Counted from the stretch's first letter, positions 33,392 to 41,483 are shown. The stretch: DNA of 64,000 bases from Nocardioides sp. AX2bis (GCF_902506435.1 NZ_LR733215.1:1636097-1700096); one strand, 5' to 3'. The notes: generated by a model from the sequence alone, not told the origin. Numbers and translations are program-made.

Positions 33392-34399
33392 GTGCAGGTG
33401 TCGTACGCCCGGGGGGTCGCCGTCGCCGTGTCGGCGGCGGCGCTCCTGCTCGCCGGGTGCGGGTCGTCGGAGGGGGAGCCGTCGCCCGAGGAGGTCGTGT
33501 CGTCCGCGCCGGCCGTCGAGGACGACCGGCCCGGCCCGGCGCCCGACGACGGGGCGTCCGCGGCGCCGACGCAGATCCCGGAGTCCGCGCCGTCCATCGA
33601 CGAGGACGCGCTCGGCGACCTCGCCGAGCTGGCCGAGCAGAGCGCCCGCGAGCAGGACGACCTGGCCCGCACCGGGATCGTGCTCGGCTCCGACATCTCC
33701 TGGCCGCAGTGCCCCAAGGGCCTGGGCATCCCGGAGCGGCCGACCCTCGGGCTGCCGCCGCCGCTGCCGGAGGCGGAGTACGTGATCATCGGCCTGACCA
33801 ACGGGCCCGCCTTCACCCAGAACCCGTGCCTGGCCGACCAGGTGGAGTCCGTCCGCTCCTCGGGGCGGCTGCTCGCGTCGTACGCCGTGACCAGCTATCC
33901 CGACGACGAGGCGCTCGAGGCGGTCGGTGACGACGGGCCGTACGACGGGTCGACCCCCGGCGGGGCGCTGGCCAACACCGGCTACCAGCAGGCCGCCTTC
34001 GGCGTCGCCGAGATGGAGCGGACCGGCCTGGAGACCCCGGTGGTGTGGGTCGACGTCGAGCCGGTCAGCGACTTCGAGTGGAGCAGCGACCTGGAGGCCA
34101 ACGCCGCCGTGGTGCGCGGGGTCGTGCGCGGCTACGAGGACGCGGGCTACGAGGTCGGGATCTACTCCACGGCCTACCTGTGGGCCGAGATCGTCGGCGA
34201 CCTGGAGCTGGGCCTGCCGGAGTGGCGCGCGGCGGGGGAGACGTCCCGGGCCGAGGCGCTCGCGCGGTGCGGCCCGGACTCCTCGATCCAGGGCGGGGAG
34301 CCGGTGATGGGGCAGTGGCTGGCCGACTCGCGCGACCACAACGTGACCTGCCCCGGCGTCTCAGCCGACCTGGGCCGCTGGTTCGCCGACCCGAGCTGA
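33392..34399 (+). CDS. Lipoprotein with a glycoside-hydrolase-like domain
   Basis: The 335-residue product has a signal peptide with lipobox ALLLAGC (Cys23), a disordered acidic Pro/Ser linker to about residue 100, then a TIM-barrel-like domain (LGSDISWPQCPKGLG, YVIIGLTNGPAFTQNPCLADQV, LLASYAVTSYPDDEAL, TPVVWVDVEPV, YEVGIYSTAYLWAEI). The pattern of DISWPQC and VWVDVEP resembles the DUF1906/GH25-like group, in which acidic residues act on cell-wall polysaccharide, so it may modify peptidoglycan. It begins with GTG 9 bp after thrS. Its last 39 bp overlap the convergent MFS gene. Confidence 0.65.
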   Translation: MQVSYARGVAVAVSAAALLLAGCGSSEGEPSPEEVVSSAPAVEDDRPGPAPDDGASAAPTQIPESAPSIDEDALGDLAELAEQSAREQDDLARTGIVLGSDISWPQCPKGLGIPERPTLGLPPPLPEAEYVIIGLTNGPAFTQNPCLADQVESVRSSGRLLASYAVTSYPDDEALEAVGDDGPYDGSTPGGALANTGYQQAAFGVAEMERTGLETPVVWVDVEPVSDFEWSSDLEANAAVVRGVVRGYEDAGYEVGIYSTAYLWAEIVGDLELGLPEWRAAGETSRAEALARCGPDSSIQGGEPVMGQWLADSRDHNVTCPGVSADLGRWFADPS

Positions 34400-35554
34400 C
34401 GCCTCCCGGCTGCGGGTGCGGTCGCGGGGGCGGGTGACGGCCGAGAGCGTGCCGAGCAGCGTCGCCGCCGCGGCCGCGCCGAAGGCGGTCCCGGGACCGG
34501 TCTCGAGCAGCCGGCCGACCAGGGGCGCGCCGGCGGCCTGGCCGAGCAGCGCGGCGACGAAGAACGCCGACGCCGCCGGCCCGGGGGTGCGGGAGACCTG
34601 CACGGCGTAGGCGATCAGCACGGTCGTGCCGGCGTTGAACCCGAGCCCGAACAGCAGGGTCGCCGCCCACCCGGTCCACCGGTCGTCGGCCACGGCGAGC
34701 AGGACGGTCGCGGCCGCCGTGAGCGCCAGGCACGCCACCCAGCCCCGGTGCGGTCCGCGGCGCAGCAGCCAGGGCGCGACGGGTGCCGACAGGGCGGCGC
34801 CGACGCCGAGCGCGACCCAGGCCAGGATCGCGTCGGTCGGCGCGACCCCGGCGTCCTGCAGCACGGTCCGGCCGTAGGTCCACACCGCCGCGCTGCCGAC
34901 GCCGAAGGCGAACGCGCCCAGGGCCGGGGCGATCCAGGCGGGGGAGAGGTCGACGGCCTCGCCGTGCTCCTGCTTGTGGCCGTCCTCGTCGGGTGCGGCC
35001 AGGTGGCGGGAGGCGTGCAGCGTCCAGGCGGTGGCCAGGGCCGTGACCACGGCGGCGACCACCCACGCTGTACGCCACTGCTGGCCGACCGCCAGCGCCA
35101 GCAGCCCGGCCACGACGAGGCCTGGGCCGGGGCCGGCGTTGACCAGCGACTGCGCGCCGGCCGAGCGGGCGCCTCGGACCGCCCGGGCGACCAGGACCAC
35201 GAGGGCGGGGGAGACGGCACCGGCGCCGCCGCTGCCGAGGACGACCGACGCGGCGAACCAGCCGACGGTGGGGGCGGCGGCCACGCCGGCCGCGCCGAGG
35301 GTGCCGGCCACGCCGGCGGTCAGCACGACGGCGCGCGGGTGGCGCTGGCAGGTGAGCAGGGAGAGCGACGCCGCGACGCAGTAGGCCAGCGAGGTCAGGC
35401 CCGACACGACCCCGGCGTCGACCGAGCTGAGTCCGAGGTCCTGCTGGACGGCCGGGAGCACCAGGCCGTACGCCCCCCGGACCAGGCCGTAGGTGGCCGC
35501 GACCAGGGCGGTGCCGGCGAGGACGAGGGGCAGTGATTGAAACGGTCGTTTCAT
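34361..35554 (-). CDS. MFS transporter
   Basis: The transporter has about 12 hydrophobic helices beginning LPLVLAGTALVAATYGLVRGAYGLV and a family-type first loop (LPAVQQDLGLSSVDAGVVSGLTSLAY). Two six-helix halves are separated by a charged loop (APDEDGHKQEHGEAVDL). It probably exports a drug-like compound or metabolite, to judge by the divergent TetR repressor gene and the palindromic operator over its start. ATG 35554 is chosen because a TAACGT box lies 7 nt upstream; a GTG three codons earlier is open but would lie between the box and the ATG. The C-terminal tail overlaps the neighbouring lipoprotein gene on the other strand by 39 bp. Confidence 0.88.
   Translation of the reverse strand: MKRPFQSLPLVLAGTALVAATYGLVRGAYGLVLPAVQQDLGLSSVDAGVVSGLTSLAYCVAASLSLLTCQRHPRAVVLTAGVAGTLGAAGVAAAPTVGWFAASVVLGSGGAGAVSPALVVLVARAVRGARSAGAQSLVNAGPGPGLVVAGLLALAVGQQWRTAWVVAAVVTALATAWTLHASRHLAAPDEDGHKQEHGEAVDLSPAWIAPALGAFAFGVGSAAVWTYGRTVLQDAGVAPTDAILAWVALGVGAALSAPVAPWLLRRGPHRGWVACLALTAAATVLLAVADDRWTGWAATLLFGLGFNAGTTVLIAYAVQVSRTPGPAASAFFVAALLGQAAGAPLVGRLLETGPGTAFGAAAAATLLGTLSAVTRPRDRTRSREASARVGEPAAQVG
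35538..35553. promoter_or_regulatory. Palindromic operator, probable TetR site
   Basis: TGAAACGGTCGTTTCA is a palindrome with 7-bp arms that match exactly and a 2-bp centre. It lies over codons 1-6 of the MFS gene, just past its predicted transcription start and 24 bp before the TetR gene. A dimeric repressor bound here would block MFS transcription and could also affect its own promoter. Binding is inferred. Confidence 0.65.
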
Positions 35555-35561
35555 AGAACGC

Positions 35562-35571
35562 ACGTTACAGT
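35562..35571. promoter_or_regulatory. Overlapping divergent -10 boxes
   Basis: TACAGT (35566-35571, plus strand) lies 6 nt before the TetR ATG, and TAACGT (35567-35562, minus strand) lies 7 nt before the MFS ATG. The two boxes share two bases, so both promoters appear to be leaderless and may exclude each other. Confidence 0.45.
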
Positions 35572-35577
35572 CGAGTC

Positions 35578-36150
35578 ATGGCCACCCGCTCACCCGCCCA
35601 CGACCGGCTCCTCGACGCCGCCGACGACCTCGTCGCCACCCGCGGCTGGGCGGCCACGCCCGTCGACGTCGTGCTGGCCCGGGCCGAGGTCGCGCCGGCG
35701 ACGCTCTACGCCCACTTCGGCAGCAAGGACCGCCTGCTCGCCGCGACCCTCGACCGGCGGCTGGCCCGATGGGACGAGGCCTGGGCGGCGGCGGTCGCCG
35801 CGGCCGACGACGACCGCGGCCGGCTGCTCGCCGTCTTCGACGCGCTCGCCTCGTTCGGCGAGGCCTACGGGCGGACCCGCTGGTGCAGCTTCCTGGGCGC
35901 CGCTGCCGAGGGCACGACCTCGGAGGAGGCGGTGGCCGACGCCGTGCGCCGCGACTCCACCCTGCTGCGCGACCGGCTGGTCGCGCTCGCCGGTCCGGTG
36001 GCGGGGGAGGGTCGTGCGGAGGAGCTGGGTGCCCACCTGCTCGTCGTGGTCACCGGCTGCCTGGCGATGCGCCTGCGCGACCCCGACGACGACCAGCTGG
36101 CCCGCGCCCGCGCCACCGCGGCTCTGGTCGTCGACGCCTTCACCGCCTGA
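35578..36150 (+). CDS. TetR-family regulator (of the divergent MFS gene)
   Basis: The 190-residue product has an N-terminal HTH (RLLDAADDLVATRGWAATPVDVVLARAEVAPATLYAHFGSKDRLLAATLDRR) and a helical ligand domain with LLAVFDALASFGEAYGRTRWCSFLGAAAE. The divergent arrangement with an MFS transporter and a palindrome between them suggests that it represses the transporter and that the transporter's substrate releases it. The ligand is unknown. Confidence 0.88.
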   Translation: MATRSPAHDRLLDAADDLVATRGWAATPVDVVLARAEVAPATLYAHFGSKDRLLAATLDRRLARWDEAWAAAVAAADDDRGRLLAVFDALASFGEAYGRTRWCSFLGAAAEGTTSEEAVADAVRRDSTLLRDRLVALAGPVAGEGRAEELGAHLLVVVTGCLAMRLRDPDDDQLARARATAALVVDAFTA

Positions 36151-36217
36151 CCGTCCGGCCGGCCCGCGCCGCGCCCACGAAACGCTGCCCGCGGACCGCC
36201 CGTCTTCGCCCTGGACG

Positions 36218-36323
36218 GTTGCTCGTGCGTAGCAAGGTGTTGCGACCGACTGCGTGGACCACGTCGCCGCAGGTCAGCGGCCTGCCCCGCCGGGTGCGCC
36301 GACGGTTGCTACGTAGGAGCAAC
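36218..36323. repeat. Pair of inverted 19-bp hairpins
   Basis: GTTGCT...AGCAAG (36218-36236) and GTTGCTACGTAGGAGCAAC (36305-36323) are each small stem-loops. The first, read on the other strand, matches the second at 16 of 19 positions, so the two also form an inverted pair around 68 bp. This unit lies in a 443-bp gap (36151-36593) without any gene. No transposase is near. Confidence 0.5.
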
Positions 36324-36374
36324 GAAGGGTGGCGAACGTCCGAGCCAGCGCCAGCCGCAGGACGCGCCCAGCCA

Positions 36375-36437
36375 GATAGTCCCTGACGAAATCGTCGCGG
36401 ATCGGCCCGGGACGCGACGATTTCGTCAGGGACTATC
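36375..36437. repeat. Palindromic repeat element, copy 1 (perfect 25-bp arms)
   Basis: Arms 36375-36399 and 36413-36437 are exact inverted copies (25 bp, outer bases GATAGTCCCTGACGAAATCG) around a 13-nt loop. The same 25-bp arm occurs at 54037-54061. It could be a REP-like element or a bidirectional terminator. Here it stands 225 bp after the TetR gene and 157 bp before the diiron gene. Confidence 0.75.
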
Positions 36438-36593
36438 CGCTCGCGGGCGGACGAGCGGGCGGGCGGACCGGAGGGTGCCGACAAAGGTGGTCCAGATGTC
36501 GCGACACGCTGTCGCACTCAACCCTTTACACGTGACAAGGCGTCGCACTAACCTGAGTGACCAGCACCACACTCCCCGGCGAGAGGTACGGCG

Positions 36594-37601
36594 ATGACGC
36601 TCACGCAGCACTCGCAGCACGCCCGGCAGGACCTCGAGGCCGACGCGCGCCGGGCGGCGTACGAGGCCCGCCTCCGCACGCTCAGCGAGGCGTCGGTGAC
36701 CCAGCACTTCGACGCGTTCACCGACATCGCCTGGGACGCCCCGGAGAACGAGGTCCGCCCCGACGACCCGCGGTGGGTGCTCCCGGCGATCGACACGCTG
36801 GGCAGCCACGAGTGGTACCAGGCGCTGCCGCACGACCGGCAGGTCGAGGTCGGCCGCTACCGCCAGGCCAACGTCGCCAAGGTGGGGCTGCAGTTCGAGC
36901 AGATCCTGGTCGCCGGGCTGATGAACTACTCCTTCACCCGGCCCAACGGCTCGCCCGAGTTCCGGTACGCCACCCACGAGGCGACCGAGGAGTGCCACCA
37001 CACCCAGATGTTCCAGGAGCTGGTGAACCGCACCGGCGTCGACGTCACCGGGGGCACCTGGGGCTTCCGGATGCTGGCGCCGTTCCTGCCGCTGTTCGCG
37101 CGCTGGCTGCCGGTCGCGTTCTTCGTCGGCGTGCTCGCCGGCGAGGAGCCGATCGACCACGTGCAGAAGTCGATGCTGCGCTCCGGCGACGACCTGCACC
37201 CGCTGCTGCGCCGCGTGATGCAGATCCACGTCGCCGAGGAGGCCCGCCACATCGGCTTCGCCCACGAGTTCATCACCCACAAGGCCCCGCAGCTCGGCTT
37301 CGTCCAGCGGTTCTGGCTCTCGCTGGCCTTCCCGGTGATCATGCGGGTGCTCTGCGACCAGATCATCGTCCCCAGCCGCCGTGCGCAGCGCGAGATGGGC
37401 ATCCCGCGCCACGTCGTCAAGGACCTGTGGTGGCGCCGGCCGGAGTCGCGCAAGCTGCTGCGCGACCTGTTCGCCGACGTGCGGATGCTGGCTGAGGAGG
37501 CCGGGCTGACCAACCGCCTCTCGCGGGTGCTGTGGCGGCTGCTGAAGATCGACGGCCGCTCCTCGCGCTACCGCAGCGAGCCGGCCTCCGCCGCGCACTG
37601 A
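36594..37601 (+). CDS. AurF-like diiron oxygenase
   Basis: The 335-residue product matches the AurF (p-aminobenzoate N-oxygenase) family of non-heme diiron enzymes. The iron-binding carboxylate/histidine motifs are seen at ATHEATEECHHTQMF (about residues 127-141) and HVAEEARHIGFAHEF (about 213-227), plus an upstream Glu in LQFEQILVAG. Two hydrophobic stretches (APFLPLFARWLPVAFFVGVLAG, RFWLSLAFPVIMRVLC) are typical for the group. The next gene, 1 bp downstream, encodes an FprB-type ferredoxin reductase; in M. tuberculosis the homologues Rv0885 and fprB (Rv0886) are also paired, so the reductase probably supplies electrons. The oxidised substrate is unknown. CGGCG precedes the ATG. Confidence 0.85.
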   Translation: MTLTQHSQHARQDLEADARRAAYEARLRTLSEASVTQHFDAFTDIAWDAPENEVRPDDPRWVLPAIDTLGSHEWYQALPHDRQVEVGRYRQANVAKVGLQFEQILVAGLMNYSFTRPNGSPEFRYATHEATEECHHTQMFQELVNRTGVDVTGGTWGFRMLAPFLPLFARWLPVAFFVGVLAGEEPIDHVQKSMLRSGDDLHPLLRRVMQIHVAEEARHIGFAHEFITHKAPQLGFVQRFWLSLAFPVIMRVLCDQIIVPSRRAQREMGIPRHVVKDLWWRRPESRKLLRDLFADVRMLAEEAGLTNRLSRVLWRLLKIDGRSSRYRSEPASAAH

Positions 37602-37602
37602 C

Positions 37603-39330
37603 GTGCCCTACGTCGTCACGCAGTCCTGCTGCGCCGATGCCTCGTGCGTCGTGGCCTGCCCGGTCAACTGCCTGCACCCCGCCCCCGGCGAGCCCGGCTT
37701 CGCCGAGGCCGAGATGCTCTACGTCGACCCCGACTCGTGCGTCGACTGCGGCGCCTGCGCGACGGCCTGCCCGGTCGACGCGGTCGTCCCGCACACCGCG
37801 CTGACGCCCGACCAGGAGCCGTTCCGCCAGCTCAACGCCGACTACTTCGCCGTGTTCCCGCACCGCGACCGCACCCCGCTGGCCGTCGTGCCCCGCCAGC
37901 GCCGGCTGCGTGCGAGCGGGCCGTTCGCGGTGGCGGTCGTCGGTGCCGGACCGGCCGGGCTCCAGGTCGCCGACGAGCTGCTGCGCCATCCCGAGGTCAC
38001 GGTCGACGTCCTCGACCGGCTGCCCACGCCGTACGGGCTGGTCCGCTCCGGCGTCGCGCCCGACCACCAGGCGACCAAGCAGGTCGAGCGGCTGTTCGCG
38101 ATGATCGAGGACCAGCCGGGCTTCGGCTACCTGCTCGGGGTCGAGGTCGGCCGCGACGTGCGGCTGGCCGAGCTCGCCGGGGCGTACGACGCGGTGGTCT
38201 ACGCCGTGGGCGCCTCGGCCGACCGGCGCCTCGACGTGCCGGGCGAGGACCTCGCCGGCTCGGTCGCGGCGACCGACCTGGTCGGCTGGTACAACGGCCA
38301 CCCCGACCGCCGCGCCCTGGCCGTCGACCTGTCCCACGAGCGTGCGGTGGTGGTCGGCAACGGCAACGTCGCCCTCGACGTCGCCCGCGTGCTGACCCTC
38401 GACCCGGCCGTGCTGGCCGGCACCGACGTCTCGACCGAGGCCCTGGCCGTCCTGCGCACCGGCGGGGTGCGGGAGGTCGTCGTCCTCGGCCGGCGGGGAC
38501 CGGCGCAGGCCGCGTTCACCGTGCCGGAGCTGGTCGGGCTGCGCGGGCTGGCCGAGGCCGGCCGGCTCGAGGTCGTCGTCGACACCGGGGGAGAGGCGCT
38601 CGGGACGACCCCGCGCGAGCGGGTGCTGGCCGAGATCGCCGCCCTGCCCCGCCCGGCGGCCGGGACGCCCCGCGTGGTGCTGCGGTTCCTGACCCGGCCC
38701 GTGGAGGTGCTGGGCGACGCCGCCGGCGAGCGGGTGACCGGCCTGCGGGTCGAGCGCACCCGCCTGGTCGAGGTGGACGGCCGGGTCACCGCCGTCGCGA
38801 CGGGGCTGACCGAGGACCTGGCGACCGGGCTCGTGGTGCGCTCGGTCGGCTACCGCGGGCACCCGGTGACCGACCTGCCGTACGACGACGTGACCGGCAC
38901 CGTCCCGCACGAGCGCGGCCGGGTCCGCACCGGCGTCTACGTCGCGGGGTGGGTCAAACGGGGCCCGACCGGGTTCATCGGCACCAACAAGACCGACGCC
39001 CAGGAGACCGTCGAGGTGCTGCTCGACGACCTCGACGTGGGCCACCGCGCCGACGCGGTCGACGGGCCCGCGGCCCGGGCCCGGCGTACCGACCTGCGAC
39101 GCCGGCTGCGCCGCGAGTCCGGCGCGCTCGACCTCGCCGCGTGGCGCCGCCTCGACGCCGAGGAGCGCCGCCGCGGCGAGGTGCTCGGGCGGCCGCGGGT
39201 CAAGGTGCTCGACCCGGGTGAGGCGGCGGCCATCGCCAGGGGCGGTCGCGACCGGTCCCTGCGCGACTACGCTGTGCGGACTCCCGGGGCGGTCGTCGCC
39301 CGGGGGAGACGAGCAGCGAGACGGGGATGA
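37603..39330 (+). CDS. fprB: Ferredoxin/ferredoxin-NADP reductase (FprB-type)
   Basis: The 575-residue protein fuses an N-terminal two-cluster ferredoxin (CCADASCVVACPVNCLHP and CVDCGACATACPVDAVVP) to an adrenodoxin-reductase-like flavoprotein with FAD motif VAVVGAGPAGLQVADELLRH, NADP site AVVVGNGNVALDVARVL, LGRRGPAQAAFTVPEL, and the family signature YVAGWVKRGPTGFIGTNKTDAQETV. It transfers electrons from NADPH to an iron-sulfur centre and most likely feeds the diiron oxygenase encoded just upstream. The C-terminal extension is Arg/Ala-rich. GTG start, 1 bp after the oxygenase stop. Confidence 0.93.
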   Translation: MPYVVTQSCCADASCVVACPVNCLHPAPGEPGFAEAEMLYVDPDSCVDCGACATACPVDAVVPHTALTPDQEPFRQLNADYFAVFPHRDRTPLAVVPRQRRLRASGPFAVAVVGAGPAGLQVADELLRHPEVTVDVLDRLPTPYGLVRSGVAPDHQATKQVERLFAMIEDQPGFGYLLGVEVGRDVRLAELAGAYDAVVYAVGASADRRLDVPGEDLAGSVAATDLVGWYNGHPDRRALAVDLSHERAVVVGNGNVALDVARVLTLDPAVLAGTDVSTEALAVLRTGGVREVVVLGRRGPAQAAFTVPELVGLRGLAEAGRLEVVVDTGGEALGTTPRERVLAEIAALPRPAAGTPRVVLRFLTRPVEVLGDAAGERVTGLRVERTRLVEVDGRVTAVATGLTEDLATGLVVRSVGYRGHPVTDLPYDDVTGTVPHERGRVRTGVYVAGWVKRGPTGFIGTNKTDAQETVEVLLDDLDVGHRADAVDGPAARARRTDLRRRLRRESGALDLAAWRRLDAEERRRGEVLGRPRVKVLDPGEAAAIARGGRDRSLRDYAVRTPGAVVARGRRAARRG

Positions 39331-39331
39331 C

Positions 39332-40096
39332 ATGGCGGGCACGGGGGGCAAGGGCACCGACGGGCGCCAGGCCCGGTGGGACCGCCACAACCTCGTCCGC
39401 CGCCAGCACATCCTCGACGCCGCCCTCGACGTGCTCGAGGAGGTCGGCCCCGGCGTCGAGGTGAAGGTGCAGGAGGTCGCCGTGGCGGCCGGGCTGAGCC
39501 GCACCGTCGTCTACCGACACTTCGACGACCGCGCCGACCTCGACGGCGCGGTGCGCGAACGGATCGTCGAGCAGATCCGCGACGAGGTCCAGCCCGTGGT
39601 GTCCCTCGACGGGACGCCGCTGGACATCGTGAAGCGGATCATCGCGGCGTACGTCGGCTGGGCCGCGGCCCACCCCGCGCTGCACCGCTTCGCCGAGCAG
39701 GAGCCGCCCAACGGCGGCGGGTCCCACATGGAGGCCGCGATCGCGCAGATCGCCCAGCAGATCGAGGACCTGTTCTCGATGGCCGTCCAGGTCCTCGGGG
39801 TCCGCCTCGACGACGACGACCGCCAGTCCCTGGACCCCCTGGTCTTCGGGATGGTGGGCGCGGTGTTCACCGCCGTACGCCGGTGGATGGGCCGTGCGGT
39901 CCGCGAGCCCGCCGCCCCCGCCTTCGTCGAGCGCCTCAGCGAGGCGATCTTCCACCAGATCGCCGGCCTGGCCGCGACCCGCGGGGTGGTGCTGGAGCGC
40001 GACGTGCCGGTCGAGGTGCTGCTGGCCGACGCCTTCGACGAGCCGGCCCCCAGCGGGACGCCCGCGATGAGCACCGACGACGAAGGAGAACAGTGA
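39332..40096 (+). CDS. TetR-family regulator of the oxygenase operon
   Basis: The 254-residue product has the HTH RRQHILDAALDVLEEVGPGVEVKVQEVAVAAGLSRTVVYRHFDDRADLDGAVRERI and a helical C-terminal domain (AAYVGWAAAHPALHRFAEQE; VLGVRLDDDDRQSLDPLVFGMVGAVFTAVRRWM). It starts one base after the fprB stop and ends inside the HIT gene start, so it is in the same transcript. Regulation of the oxygenase-reductase pair is therefore likely, possibly by a lipid or aromatic ligand; that is inference. Confidence 0.85.
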   Translation: MAGTGGKGTDGRQARWDRHNLVRRQHILDAALDVLEEVGPGVEVKVQEVAVAAGLSRTVVYRHFDDRADLDGAVRERIVEQIRDEVQPVVSLDGTPLDIVKRIIAAYVGWAAAHPALHRFAEQEPPNGGGSHMEAAIAQIAQQIEDLFSMAVQVLGVRLDDDDRQSLDPLVFGMVGAVFTAVRRWMGRAVREPAAPAFVERLSEAIFHQIAGLAATRGVVLERDVPVEVLLADAFDEPAPSGTPAMSTDDEGEQ

Positions 40097-40662
40097 GCAC
40101 GCCAGACGGCACCACCGGCACCGACGGCACCGAGGTGCTGCGCCAGGACGGTCTCGGCGAGCCCGACGGCCTCGAGCGCCTGTGGACCCCGCACCGGATG
40201 GCCTACATCCGCGGCGAGAACAAGCCCGAGGACGACACCGCGGGCACCTGCCCGTTCTGCCGGATCCCCTCCCAGCCGGACGACGAGGGCCTGGTCGTGC
40301 ACCGCGGCGAGCTGGTCTTCGCCGTGCTGAACCTCTACCCGTACGCCCCCGGGCACCTCCTGGTCTGCCCCTACCGCCACATCGCGGACTACACCGAGAC
40401 CACCGACGCCGAGGCCGCTGAGATGGCCGACCTGACCCGCACCGCGATGCGGACCCTGCGGCGGGTCTCGAACGCCGCCGGCTTCAACGTCGGCATGAAC
40501 CAGGGCGACATCGCCGGGGCCGGGATCGCGGCGCACCTGCACCAGCACGTCGTGCCGCGGTGGCCCGGCGACCAGAACTTCATGCCGGTGATCGGGCGCA
40601 CCAAGACGCTGCCCGAGCTGCTCACCGACACCCGGGGCCTGCTGGCCGACGCCTGGGGCTAG
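40093..40662 (+). CDS. HIT-family nucleotide phosphorylase/hydrolase (AP4A phosphorylase-like)
   Basis: The 189-residue product has the histidine triad HLHQHVVPRW and a zinc-like pair GTCPFCRIPS. It resembles M. tuberculosis Rv2613c, an AP4A phosphorylase, and lies in the same order between thrS and pgsA. It would split Ap4A or a similar dinucleotide. GTG 40093 overlaps the TetR stop region; GAAGGAGA is 6 nt upstream. Its last 12 codons and the bases after its stop recur exactly after the HAD gene (42-bp repeat). Confidence 0.9.
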   Translation: MSTPDGTTGTDGTEVLRQDGLGEPDGLERLWTPHRMAYIRGENKPEDDTAGTCPFCRIPSQPDDEGLVVHRGELVFAVLNLYPYAPGHLLVCPYRHIADYTETTDAEAAEMADLTRTAMRTLRRVSNAAGFNVGMNQGDIAGAGIAAHLHQHVVPRWPGDQNFMPVIGRTKTLPELLTDTRGLLADAWG

Positions 40663-40667
40663 GACCC
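40626..40667 (+). repeat. 42-bp direct repeat, copy 1
   Basis: Positions 40626-40667, the 3' end of the HIT gene plus five bases after its stop, are identical to 41419-41460. The two copies are 793 bp apart and enclose the HAD gene. The sequence outside the repeat differs at both ends. Confidence 0.95.
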
Positions 40668-40717
40668 TGCTCGATCGCGGACGTCCTCGTCCCGCCCGAC
40701 CACCGGAGCCACCCCAC

Positions 40718-41410
40718 GTGCTGAAGGCCGTGCTGTTCGACCTCGACGACACCCTCGTGGACCAGGAGGGTGCAGCTGACGCTGCGGTCGTCGCCTTTGC
40801 GGCCGAGCACGGTATCCACGACGTCGAGGTCCGTCGGCGTTGGTCGGCCATCTCCGCGGTCCACTACGGGCGCTATCAGCGTCGCGAGGTCACCTTCGCC
40901 GAGCAGCGACGGGCCCGGGTGCGCGAGCTCCTGTCGCTCGACGTCAGCGACGACGACGCGGACGATCTCTTCGGCGGTTACCTCAGGCGGTACGAGGCCG
41001 GCTGGACGCTGTTCGACGACGCCGTGCCGGCGCTCCGACGCGCCCGGTCCGCCGGGCTCGCGGTCGTGGTGCTCACCAACGGTGACGAGGAGCAGCAGCG
41101 ACGGAAGCTCCGCCTGCTCGGGCTGGAGGACGAGGTCAGCACCCTCGTCGCGTCCTCGTCGCTCCCGGCCGGGAAACCGGATCAGCGCGCCTTCCGTGGG
41201 GCGCTCGCACGGGTCGGCGTACACGCCTCGGAGGCGTTGATGGTCGGCGACAGCCTGGAGGACGACGTACGCGGCGCGCTGCGTGCCGGTCTTGGAGCGG
41301 TCCTCGTCGACCGGACCGGAGACGGCCGGGCCGGACACGGCCGGACGAACGGTGTCCGTACCGTGTCGAGCCTCGACGACGTGACGTTCGGCGACACTCC
41401 CCGCCCTTGA
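40718..41410 (+). CDS. HAD-family hydrolase (inserted cassette)
   Basis: The 230-residue phosphatase-type protein has HAD motif I FDLDDTLVD, motif II VVVLTNGDEEQQ, motif III lysine in LPAGKPDQRAF and motif IV VGDSLEDDVRGAL. The cap has the small helical form (REVTFAEQRRARVREL). It probably acts on a phosphorylated metabolite. It is absent from the corresponding place in M. tuberculosis and its codon use is slightly less GC-biased than its neighbours. The 42-bp repeats on each side show that this gene came as an insertion. GTG 40718 is preceded by CACCGGAGCC, a weak ribosome site. Confidence 0.88.
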   Translation: MLKAVLFDLDDTLVDQEGAADAAVVAFAAEHGIHDVEVRRRWSAISAVHYGRYQRREVTFAEQRRARVRELLSLDVSDDDADDLFGGYLRRYEAGWTLFDDAVPALRRARSAGLAVVVLTNGDEEQQRRKLRLLGLEDEVSTLVASSSLPAGKPDQRAFRGALARVGVHASEALMVGDSLEDDVRGALRAGLGAVLVDRTGDGRAGHGRTNGVRTVSSLDDVTFGDTPRP

Positions 41411-41418
41411 CGCTGGAT

Positions 41419-41460
41419 CGACACCCGGGGCCTGCTGGCCGACGCCTGGGGCTAGGACCC
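41419..41460 (+). repeat. 42-bp direct repeat, copy 2
   Basis: This exact copy of 40626-40667 follows 8 bp after the HAD stop. The bases after it (CTGGGCGCCGG) are probably the original sequence downstream of the HIT gene, so the insertion is most simply read as cassette plus duplicated end. Confidence 0.95.
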
Positions 41461-41483
41461 CTGGGCGCCGGCCCGGGCGCGGG

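Noticed and set aside
40626..41460. Insertion sequence around the HAD gene
   Set aside because: There is no transposase frame and no terminal inverted repeats, and the 42-bp repeat is much longer than IS target duplications.
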